64,000 bases of DNA, from positions 157,001 to 221,000 of the forward strand of contig NZ_PYJQ01000001.1 in the NCBI RefSeq assembly GCF_003024605.1. Direction: 5' to 3'. This DNA comes from Rhizobium sp. JAB6. GTDB taxonomy: Bacteria; Pseudomonadota; Alphaproteobacteria; Rhizobiales; Rhizobiaceae. Below are positions 56,965-64,000 of this stretch, one piece after another. Each line of letters begins with the position of its first letter. The stretch's first letter is position 1. Under the pieces are notes generated by a model. The model ran no database searches. It saw nothing but the letters and a program-made list of their open reading frames with translations, and had not been told where the DNA came from. The translations under genes were made by a program, and so were the position numbers.

Positions 56965-57891
56965 CTACGGCGTGCGCGGACGCGCGATCCAGATGCCGGC
57001 GACGATGACGATGCCGCCAAGCGCCTGCAGCAGCGTGACGTTTTCGCCGAACAGGAACCAGGCGAAAAGGGCGGCCGCGATCGATTCCAGGAAAATGACG
57101 AGCGAAGAGAATACGGTCGGCAATCGTCCGAGCGCCACCGAAAGCAGTCCCTGTCCACCGGCATGGCTGATGAGGCCGAGCGCCAGGAGCACGCTCCATC
57201 CCGAGATCGACTGCGGCAGGATACGCGGTTCGAAGAAGAAGGCGATCACGAACAGGATCGCCGAGGTTATGACGCTTAATTCGAAAGTGACGCGCGCGGC
57301 ATTGGTCCCAGGACGCGCGGCACCGACCGCCAAGAAATAAAGGCCGAAGAAGGCGCCGGTGATGATGGCGAGAGCATCGCCGACGGCGCGGTCCGGATTG
57401 AATGCCAGGTTTTGGACGACGAGCGCCGTGCCGCCCGCAAGGCAGACGAGGAGACCGAGAAGAGTGGCGCGGCCGACACGCTGTCTCAAGAGAAGCCAGC
57501 CGAAGATGACGACCCAGAGCGGCGCCATCGTCGCGAAGAAGGTGGCGTTGGCAATCGTCGTCCGCATGATCGAGAGATGCCAGAAGAACAGGTCGCCCGT
57601 GAAGGCAATGCCGGCAAGGATCGTCGGTATCGCAAAGCTGGAGCGAGGCGCATCGGGCTCCGCCGCCTCACCATATCGCATCCATATCCAAAGGACCGGC
57701 AGCGCCAGAAAGACACGCCAGAAGGCGCTGGCGAAAGGCCCGACATCGGCAAGACGCACGAGGCTCGGAGAAATGCTCATGGCCAGCGCCGCGAGGATCA
57801 TCGCCACAACGCCAAGAAGAAAACCCTTCGTATCTTCGGTTTCACCAAGGCTCGCGCTGCGCATATCGTATTCGGTGTCCGGCTGTGACAT
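56965..57891 (-). CDS. EamA-family (DMT) metabolite exporter
   Basis: This 308-residue inner-membrane protein has ten helices in two EamA repeats, with a hydrophilic N-terminus. Landmarks are FWRVFLALPVLWIWMRYG near residue 60 and LGGIVIVAGIWIARP at the C-terminus. Substrates of this family are mostly unknown metabolites or amino acids. It is divergent from an Lrp/AsnC regulator with 124 bp between them, a common regulator-exporter pair. Confidence 0.9.
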   Translation of the reverse strand: MSQPDTEYDMRSASLGETEDTKGFLLGVVAMILAALAMSISPSLVRLADVGPFASAFWRVFLALPVLWIWMRYGEAAEPDAPRSSFAIPTILAGIAFTGDLFFWHLSIMRTTIANATFFATMAPLWVVIFGWLLLRQRVGRATLLGLLVCLAGGTALVVQNLAFNPDRAVGDALAIITGAFFGLYFLAVGAARPGTNAARVTFELSVITSAILFVIAFFFEPRILPQSISGWSVLLALGLISHAGGQGLLSVALGRLPTVFSSLVIFLESIAAALFAWFLFGENVTLLQALGGIVIVAGIWIARPRTP

Positions 57892-58015
57892 TCTCGTGCC
57901 TTTGCAAATCAGATGATGTGTGGCGCAAAGCTAGTACATAGGAAAAGAGGACTTGGCTCCATTATGACCGGTTTCATGCAATTTTGTTTCTTCTTTGCGA
58001 TAGGGATGTTTTGAA

Positions 58016-58495
58016 ATGCGCAAACGCGCCGATCTCGATAGGTTCGACTTGGCAATCCTCGAGGTTGTTCAACGGGACAGCACGGTTCCGCAACGGGAGA
58101 TCGGTGAACGGATCAATCTGTCGGCGCCCGCCGTGCAGCGGCGCATCAAGCGCATGCAGGAAAGTGGCGTCATTCAGGCCAATATCGCGGTCGTCGATCC
58201 GGCGGCCGTGGGCCTGCCGATCACCATCGTCGTCGAGGTGCATATCGCAAACGAGCGGTACGACCTGATCAACACCATCAAACGTAGCTTCCTCGAAGCG
58301 CCGGAAGTCCAGCAATGCTACGGTGTCACCGGCGAGGCCGACTTCGTGCTCATCATCGTCGTCCCCAGCATGTCCGCCTATGAGGACGTTGCCCGACGTC
58401 TGTTCTACGACAATCCGAATGTCACGAAATTCAAGTCACTTGTGACCATGGACCGGGTGAAGGTCAGTCTGTCCGTGCCGTTGTCCCTGGACTAG
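58016..58495 (+). CDS. Lrp/AsnC-family transcriptional regulator
   Basis: This 159-residue regulator has the AsnC helix-turn-helix DSTVPQREIGERINLSAPAV near residues 20-39 and a C-terminal RAM ligand domain (VTGEADFVLIIVV near residue 104). Amino acids are usual ligands. It is divergent from the EamA exporter, so it likely activates export when an amino acid accumulates. It is convergent with the amidase. Confidence 0.92.
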   Translation: MRKRADLDRFDLAILEVVQRDSTVPQREIGERINLSAPAVQRRIKRMQESGVIQANIAVVDPAAVGLPITIVVEVHIANERYDLINTIKRSFLEAPEVQQCYGVTGEADFVLIIVVPSMSAYEDVARRLFYDNPNVTKFKSLVTMDRVKVSLSVPLSLD

Positions 58496-58513
58496 CTGGC
58501 CTTCAAGCTCGGT

Positions 58514-59905
58514 TCACGCAGGCCGCTTCGGCCAGTTCGTCACGCCGCCGCTCCAGTCCTCGAAGGCCTTCGAGAGGCGAAGCACCAGCATGTCGCCGAA
58601 ACGCGGGCCGATGATCTGCACGCCGATCGGCATGCCGGAGCGGGAGAAGCCGCAATTGATCGACGCAGCCGGCTGTTCCGACATGTTCCACGGAACGGTG
58701 AAGGCAATGTGCTCGAAAGGCCGCGCAGGATCGTTGGTGGGCGAAGCCCATTCGGCGGGATAGGAGACGATCGGATTGGTCGGCGAAAGGACGGCATCGA
58801 CCTCTGCGAAGAGCTTGGCGCAGCTCTTGCGCATCTCGTAGGTCTGGTTGAAGCCGCGAACGGCGTCGACGCCGCTGATATCGGCGCCGCCCTGCGCCCA
58901 GCTGTATATATAGGGCAGAATGCTGTTGCGGCGTTCCTCGTTCAAGGCCGTGATGTCGCCCCAGAAGCGCGCACGCCAGAAAGCGTCGAGGCCATCCAGC
59001 ATCTGTCTGGTCAGCACCGGTGCAACGTCGATGACGATGGCACCTGCCTCTTCGAAACGCTTGGCGGCAGCAATGACCGCATCGCGTATCTCGTCCTCGA
59101 CAGGCAGACCGCAGCCGGCGTCCAGTATGAGGCCGATCTTCATGCCGCGGATGTCGATATCGAGATCCATCCAGTCGATCTCATTTGGCGGCAGGCTGGT
59201 GCTGTCGCGCCAGTCTTGCCGCGAGAGCGTCGCCATGGAAAAGGCGGCATCCTCCACCGTCCGAGTCATCGGGCCGGCGCAGCGCCCGAGATAATAGGGA
59301 TCGATCGGAATGCGGCCATTGCTCGGCTTGAAGCCGAAAATGCCGGTCCATCCTGCCGGCAGGCGTATCGAGCCGCCGATATCGGTGCCGATATGCAGCG
59401 GCCCGTAGCCGGCCGCCGCGGCGGCGGACGCACCGGCACTGGAGCCGCCCGGATTTTGGCTGGGGTCCCAGGGGTTGCGGCTGAGCTTGTGAAAGCTCGA
59501 AAGGCCGGATGAGAGCATGCCGTAATCGGGGCAGGTGGTTTTGGCGAAAATCACCGCGCCGTCCTCGCGCATCCGGGCGGCGATCGGAGCATCCTCGGCA
59601 GCAGGGATCAGATCGACGGCCGCCGTGCCGAGCGGCACCGGCTGACCTTTGGTGGCGATCAGCTCCTTCAGCGTCACCGGAATCCCATCCAGGGTTCCGA
59701 GCGGCGCGCCTTTCGCCCAGCGCTCCGTAGAGGCGGCGGCCTGCTTGCGGGCATCCTCGGGATCATAGGCATAGAGAGCAGCAATAGTCGGCTCCCATGC
59801 TTCGATATGCTTCTCGAGCGCCAGCCAGTATTCGCTGGGAGACAGGCTCTTGTCGGCAAATTGGCGCCTGAGGTCCCGGATGGAAAGGTCGGTAGCTTCG
59901 GTCAT
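58514..59905 (-). CDS. Amidase (amidase signature family)
   Basis: This 463-residue amidase has the Ser-cisSer-Lys triad: Lys in PVTLKELIATKG near residue 78, and the signature GGSSAGASAAAAAG near residue 153 with GTDIGGSIRLPAGW near residue 173. The substrate (an amide or peptide-like compound) is probably taken up by the ABC importer encoded immediately upstream, since the genes are closely spaced on one strand. It is the last gene of that operon. Confidence 0.92.
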   Translation of the reverse strand: MTEATDLSIRDLRRQFADKSLSPSEYWLALEKHIEAWEPTIAALYAYDPEDARKQAAASTERWAKGAPLGTLDGIPVTLKELIATKGQPVPLGTAAVDLIPAAEDAPIAARMREDGAVIFAKTTCPDYGMLSSGLSSFHKLSRNPWDPSQNPGGSSAGASAAAAAGYGPLHIGTDIGGSIRLPAGWTGIFGFKPSNGRIPIDPYYLGRCAGPMTRTVEDAAFSMATLSRQDWRDSTSLPPNEIDWMDLDIDIRGMKIGLILDAGCGLPVEDEIRDAVIAAAKRFEEAGAIVIDVAPVLTRQMLDGLDAFWRARFWGDITALNEERRNSILPYIYSWAQGGADISGVDAVRGFNQTYEMRKSCAKLFAEVDAVLSPTNPIVSYPAEWASPTNDPARPFEHIAFTVPWNMSEQPAASINCGFSRSGMPIGVQIIGPRFGDMLVLRLSKAFEDWSGGVTNWPKRPA

Positions 59906-59928
59906 GATCCAAACTCTTCATATCTCAA

Positions 59929-60795
59929 TCAGCGTGTCGCCTCGCGGGGGTCGAGGAGATCGCGCAGCCCGTCGCCGAGCAGGTTGAAGCCGAGCACGCA
60001 GAGCGCGATGGCAAGTCCCGGCAACAGGGCGAGCCACGGCGCGGCGTGGAAATAGGTCTGCGCATCGGCCAGCATCCGTCCCCAGGTCGGGGCCGGCGGC
60101 GGTACGCTCAAGCCCAGGAAAGCGAGTCCGGCCTCCGTCAGGATCGCAAGGCCGAGCTGGATCGTCGCCTGGGCGATGATGCTGCCCATGATGTTGGGCA
60201 GGACATGGCGGCGCGTGATGGAAAGCTGCGTATTGCCGATGGCGCGCGCCGCCAGCACATAGTCGCGGCTCCAGGCCTGCAAGGCGGACCCGAGCGCGAC
60301 CCGGGCAAAGACCGGCACCATGAAAACCGCGATGGCGATGATTGCCGTTGAGCGGCCGGTCCCAAGAAATGCACCGAGGATCATGGCCGAAAGGATCGGC
60401 GGCAGGGCGAAGATCACGTCGCAGGCGCGCATCACGAGCGCCTCGAACAGGCCGCGTTGGGCTGCGGCGGAAACGCCGATGATCGTTCCGATCGTTCCGC
60501 CGATAGCGACCGATGACACGGAGATGGAAAGCGAATTCCAGCAGCCTGCCATCAGCATCGACAGGACGTCGCGGCCGATCTGATCTGTGCCGAGAAGCCC
60601 GAAGCCGAAGGGCGGCTGCAGTTTGTGGAGAATCTGCATCTTCGCCGGCGGCACCGGCGTCCAGAACAGAGAGAGGATGGCGACGCCGACAAGAGCGAGG
60701 ATGATGAGGGCGCCGAGGATGAGATTCATCCGCCGCAGCGCCCGGAAACGGCGGCGGGAAGACGGCGCGGCACCTCTGGTCTCGACTGCAGTCAT
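59929..60795 (-). CDS. Oligopeptide-type ABC permease, DppC-like
   Basis: This 288-residue inner-membrane permease has six helices, an N-terminal segment LILGALIILALVGVAIL, and the coupling loop VLAARAIGNTQLSITRRHVLPNI near residues 190-212, as in DppC/OppC. It overlaps the DppB-like gene by four bases and forms the importer core with it. ATPase genes are not present in this operon. Confidence 0.92.
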   Translation of the reverse strand: MTAVETRGAAPSSRRRFRALRRMNLILGALIILALVGVAILSLFWTPVPPAKMQILHKLQPPFGFGLLGTDQIGRDVLSMLMAGCWNSLSISVSSVAIGGTIGTIIGVSAAAQRGLFEALVMRACDVIFALPPILSAMILGAFLGTGRSTAIIAIAVFMVPVFARVALGSALQAWSRDYVLAARAIGNTQLSITRRHVLPNIMGSIIAQATIQLGLAILTEAGLAFLGLSVPPPAPTWGRMLADAQTYFHAAPWLALLPGLAIALCVLGFNLLGDGLRDLLDPREATR

Positions 60796-61745
60796 TGCGC
60801 ACCTCCCGCTCGCAATCGCGGATCGATGGCGAGATAGGAGAGATCCACCACAAAGTTCACGACGATGACGAGGCCGGCGAAGAACAGCACGACATCCTGC
60901 AGAACGATGATGTCGCGCTGGCTGAGCGCCTGATAGGCGAGGCGGCCAAGCCCGGGCAGGGTGAAGACGTTCTCAATCAGCACGGCACCGGCGACCAGAA
61001 AGGTGAATTGCAGCCCGAGAATGGTCAGCACCGGCACCAGCGCATTCGGCACCACATGTCCCCAGAGGACGCGGCTGCGCGACAGACCCTTGGCGATCGC
61101 GGTACGTGCAAAATCCTCATGCAGCGTGTCGAGCACGGCCGAGCGCGTCACGCGGGTCAGCACCGCCGCCTGTGGCAGCGCAAGCGCGATCGCGGGCAGT
61201 ACCAAAGATTTCAAGGAGGGCCAGAATCCGCTGCCCCAACCGGGAAAGCCGCCGGCCGGCATCCAGCCGAGCGAGGTGGCAAACAGAAGCACCAGCAAGA
61301 GCCCGACCCAGAAGCCCGGGACGGCAATGCCCATCTGCGAAAACAGCATGGCGACGATATCGAAGAAGCCGCCGCGTCTTGCGGCAGCCGCAGCGCCGAG
61401 CGGCACGGCGACAAGAACCGACAACAGGATGGCAAGCAGCGCAAGCGGCAGGGTAACGGCAAGCCGCTCGGCAATCAGGCCGGCGACCGGCACGCCGTAA
61501 GTGTAGGATTTGCCGAGATCGCCCGTCAGCGCGCCGACAAGCCATTGCCCGTAGCGCACGATCAGCGGCTGATCGAGTCCCATATCATGACGGAGCGCCG
61601 CCAGCGTTTCCGGCGCCGCCGAAGTGCCGAGCGTGATCGCGGCCGGGTCGCCCGGCAGCAGCGCCATGACGGCAAAGACAAGCAGCGAGACCGCGATCAG
61701 CGTCAGCACAAGTCCGAGAATCCGGCGGGTGAGCAGTACGATCAT
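60792..61745 (-). CDS. Oligopeptide-type ABC permease, DppB-like
   Basis: This 317-residue inner-membrane permease has six helices and an N-terminal RRILGLVLTLIAVSLLVFAVM. MALLPGDPAAITLG follows near residue 31, and the coupling loop DFARTAIAKGLSRSRVLWGHVVPNAL lies near residue 222. The ATG at 61745 is preferred because it begins the first helix directly, though in-frame ATGs at 61766 and 61775 are possible. It pairs with the DppC-like subunit. Confidence 0.9.
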   Translation of the reverse strand: MIVLLTRRILGLVLTLIAVSLLVFAVMALLPGDPAAITLGTSAAPETLAALRHDMGLDQPLIVRYGQWLVGALTGDLGKSYTYGVPVAGLIAERLAVTLPLALLAILLSVLVAVPLGAAAAARRGGFFDIVAMLFSQMGIAVPGFWVGLLLVLLFATSLGWMPAGGFPGWGSGFWPSLKSLVLPAIALALPQAAVLTRVTRSAVLDTLHEDFARTAIAKGLSRSRVLWGHVVPNALVPVLTILGLQFTFLVAGAVLIENVFTLPGLGRLAYQALSQRDIIVLQDVVLFFAGLVIVVNFVVDLSYLAIDPRLRAGGAQ

Positions 61746-61848
61746 AGCAAGTCCATGGCCGATCATGCCCGGCATCGAAATGGTTGGCTTCGAAATGGTT
61801 CGCGGCGGGCGAAGCGATCCGCCCATCCGCGCCTGCAGGCAAAAGAGC

Positions 61849-63378
61849 TCAGTCTTCCCAGGAAACGTTGGTCAGCACGTTGGAAGGGATCGGTTCGTTC
61901 TCCCAAAGACCCTTCAGCTTCTTGTCCCACACTCCGAGCTTCGGCATGACGAACAGGAAGAGCGCCGGCACATCCTCGGCAAGAATGCTCTGCGCCTCGC
62001 CATAGAGCTTGTTCTGATCGGCGGGATCGGCGGTGAGCTGAATCTTCTTCATCAGCTCGTTGAAGGCCGGGTTCTTGTAGTTGAAGTAATAGGGATCGCG
62101 CGAATAGATATCGATATCCATCGGCTCGGCATGCGCGACGATGGTCATATCGTAGTTGCGGCCGGTGAAAACGTCCTGCACCCATTTCGCCGGGAATTCC
62201 GTCGGCTCGATGTTCATCGTCACACCGATATCGGCAAACATCGCCTGCATCACCTGGGCGCTGCGCGGCGCATAGGCCATCTGGGGCGTCTTGATGGTGA
62301 AGGTGAAACCATTTGGATAGCCGGCTTCAGCGAGCAGCGCCTTGGCCTTGGCAGCGTCGTAGGACAGCGTGCCGGTCAGGTCCTTGTAGCCGGGATCGTT
62401 CGGCGTGTAGTGGCTGCCGATCGCCGTGCCGAAGCCGGACCACGCGCCTTCGATGATCGTCTTGCGGTCGAGCGCCATCATCAGGGCCTGGCGCACGCGC
62501 TTATCGTCGAAAGGCTTGCGGGTGTTGTTCATGCCGGCTACGACCTTGAGCTCGGTATTGCCGATCTTGGTCGTCAGCCTGGCATCGCCCTCGAAGGAGC
62601 TCATGAGCTCCGGCGCGGCGAATTCCGGAAAGGCATCGAGATCGCCGGCCTTCAGCGCCGCGGCCTCCGCCTGCGGCTCGGAAATGAAGCGGAAAGTCAC
62701 TTTCTCCAGCTTCACATCGACCGATTTGTTCCAGTAGTCGGGATTCTTGACGAGGTCGACATGGTCGCCCTTCGTCCAGGCGGAAAATTTGAAGGGTCCA
62801 GTGCCGACGGGTGTCGTCTTGTCGTTGGCGGAGGACTTCGGCCCGACCATGACGGAGCTCGGCCAGCCTAGCCAATAGAGTAGGCTGCCGGTCGGCGAGG
62901 ACAGATGCAGCACAAGCGTTTCCGCATCCGGCGTGTCGATGGAGGCGATGGTCGAGAAGAAGCGCTTCTGCGGATTGACGGAATCGGCGCCGCGGGCGCG
63001 ATCGAGCGTAAACTTCGCCGCGGCCGAATCGAAGGCCTCGCCGTCGTGGAATTTCACGCCGGTCTGCAGCTTGAACGTATAGGTGAGGCCATCGGGCGAT
63101 CTCCCCCAGCTCTTGGCGAGCTGCGGCACGATCTTGCCGTTTTCGTCTATGGCAACCAGGCCTTCGAAAATATTCTGCCAGGTGACCTGGCCGATTGCGA
63201 CGGGCGCGGCGATCGTCGGGTCGAGTCCCGTCGGCTCGACGCTCATGCCGAGATTGAGTGTCGTCTTCGCGGCCTCGGCCTGTGTCAGCCCCATCAGCAG
63301 CAGGCCCGCAGAAACTGTGGCGCCATAGGCAAGCCGGCGCGCGACGTCGCCCAGGCTCGGACGTGAAAACTTGGTCAT
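61849..63378 (-). CDS. Periplasmic oligopeptide/organic-amide-binding protein, SBP family 5
   Basis: This 509-residue solute-binding protein of the DppA/OppA family has a signal peptide (cleavage near residue 36, after AEA). The SBP_bac_5 pattern is clear: SVEPTGLDPTIAAPVAIGQ near residue 45, TYTFKLQTGVKFHDGEAF near residue 95, and VRQALMMALDRKTII near residue 283. It is the first gene of the importer-amidase operon and defines its specificity, which cannot be read from sequence alone. Confidence 0.93.
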   Translation of the reverse strand: MTKFSRPSLGDVARRLAYGATVSAGLLLMGLTQAEAAKTTLNLGMSVEPTGLDPTIAAPVAIGQVTWQNIFEGLVAIDENGKIVPQLAKSWGRSPDGLTYTFKLQTGVKFHDGEAFDSAAAKFTLDRARGADSVNPQKRFFSTIASIDTPDAETLVLHLSSPTGSLLYWLGWPSSVMVGPKSSANDKTTPVGTGPFKFSAWTKGDHVDLVKNPDYWNKSVDVKLEKVTFRFISEPQAEAAALKAGDLDAFPEFAAPELMSSFEGDARLTTKIGNTELKVVAGMNNTRKPFDDKRVRQALMMALDRKTIIEGAWSGFGTAIGSHYTPNDPGYKDLTGTLSYDAAKAKALLAEAGYPNGFTFTIKTPQMAYAPRSAQVMQAMFADIGVTMNIEPTEFPAKWVQDVFTGRNYDMTIVAHAEPMDIDIYSRDPYYFNYKNPAFNELMKKIQLTADPADQNKLYGEAQSILAEDVPALFLFVMPKLGVWDKKLKGLWENEPIPSNVLTNVSWED

Positions 63379-63534
63379 GTCGGTTCCCTTGCTTTTGCCC
63401 GCATGTCCGGCTTCCCTCCGGCCTGCGGTCTTTTTCCGGATAGTGTCATCTCATAGGCGCACACACAATTCCGAAAATGTGTGCTCGGTGTAGCCGAAAC
63501 CGCTGCACCGCTTTCGTTCTTTACCGCGTTTCGT

Positions 63535-64000
63535 TCAATCCTGCCTCCTCCCGGCGGAAAGTTGCTGATGCATGAAGCGCTCGATGAAGTCGAGCAGCTT
63601 GCCGGCGGCGAAGGAGAGCTGGCGATCGGGCGCGACGCAGAGTTCCACCGGTGTTCGTACCCCTTTGCTGCCCGCAACGGGCCGTGCGACGAGCTGACGG
63701 GCCTCGATCTCTCTTTGAACCGTCAGCGCCGGTAGCATGGTAATTGCTGCGCCGCGCAACACCAGTTCCTTCTGCATTTCCAGCGAGCCGGTCTCGAAGA
63801 CGGGGTCGAGCGCCAAGCCCTCCTGCTCGAACAGCGCGTCGAAGGCCTGTCTTGCGCCGAAGGAGCGATCGGGAACGGCAAGCGCGTGCGCCGCGATTTC
63901 GGCAAGCGTGATTTCTTTCGCGGCTGCCAGCGGATGGGAGGACGCGGCGATCACGTCATAGATCAGCTCCGAACGAAGGCGCACCTGAATCCCGGACAGC
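63535..64000 (-). CDS. LysR-family regulator, C-terminal part (cut by window edge)
   Basis: Only the effector-binding domain of a LysR-type regulator is visible, about 155 codons. The frame is open to the right edge, so the helix-turn-helix lies outside. Segments such as SSHPLAAAKEITLAEIAAHA and LVLRGAAITMLPALTVQREI are typical of LysR substrate domains. It lies upstream of and on the same strand as the importer-amidase operon and is its likely regulator. Confidence 0.85.
   Translation of the reverse strand, partial: LSGIQVRLRSELIYDVIAASSHPLAAAKEITLAEIAAHALAVPDRSFGARQAFDALFEQEGLALDPVFETGSLEMQKELVLRGAAITMLPALTVQREIEARQLVARPVAGSKGVRTPVELCVAPDRQLSFAAGKLLDFIERFMHQQLSAGRRQD

Noticed and set aside
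57359..57916. Plus-strand open frames of up to 185 codons across the EamA exporter gene
   Set aside because: They are antisense shadows of the exporter with no independent start signals or family features.

Overview
The window reads as about 64 kb of chromosome from a high-GC alphaproteobacterium of the Rhizobiaceae, most likely Rhizobium or a close relative. The evidence is the dense GC-rich coding, the Ctp/Cpa-type Tad pilus locus beside deoB, the rhizobial style of ABC importers, and intergenic palindromic mosaics of a kind common in rhizobia. No rRNA, CRISPR array, phage, integrase or transposase was seen. One tRNA gene (Ser, anticodon GGA) is present. The species cannot be named from sequence reading alone.

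Layout. 1-8.5 kb: the end of a yejABEF-type peptide importer (yejE partial, yejF), a 2-hydroxyacid dehydrogenase, pncB, a DUF1444-type protein and a large MscS-type channel. 8.5-27.8 kb: an accessory-looking mosaic in which small redox or transport genes sit next to their own regulators (LacI, LysR, Rrf2, HxlR, XRE/MmyB, two TetR). Several pairs have readable operators. Inside it lies a visibly AT-rich gene for a single-chain ABC-ATPase/TOPRIM nuclease of the OLD/PARIS-like class, a candidate antiphage gene. 27.8-40.4 kb: tRNA-Ser, then a nucleoside uptake and salvage block. It has a BMP-type binding protein, ATPase and two permeases, then cdd, purine nucleoside phosphorylase, deoC and deoA on the plus strand, and upp, add and deoB on the minus strand. 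Together these genes import nucleosides, deaminate or phosphorolyse them, and send the pentose through DeoB and DeoC into central metabolism while bases are salvaged.

40.5-53.9 kb: a Flp/Tad pilus locus. On the minus strand are two TadE/TadG-like pseudopilins, a free-standing CpaC N-terminal-domain protein and, further on, the TadD lipoprotein. On the plus strand are two Flp pilins, then cpaA, cpaB, cpaC, cpaD, cpaE, cpaF, tadB and tadC. The two pilins are a tandem duplication of about 430 bp that also carries a pilin terminator and a decayed copy of the 5' end of cpaA.

54-64 kb: an M17 aminopeptidase, a MarR-like regulator with an NlpC/P60 hydrolase, a divergent EamA exporter and Lrp regulator, and an oligopeptide-type ABC importer operon (binding protein, two permeases, amidase; no ATPase gene) behind a LysR gene cut by the right edge. 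The observations most worth a second look are the ABC-ATPase/TOPRIM gene, the LacI-controlled 97-residue orphan protein with three operators, and the pilin/cpaA duplication fossil.
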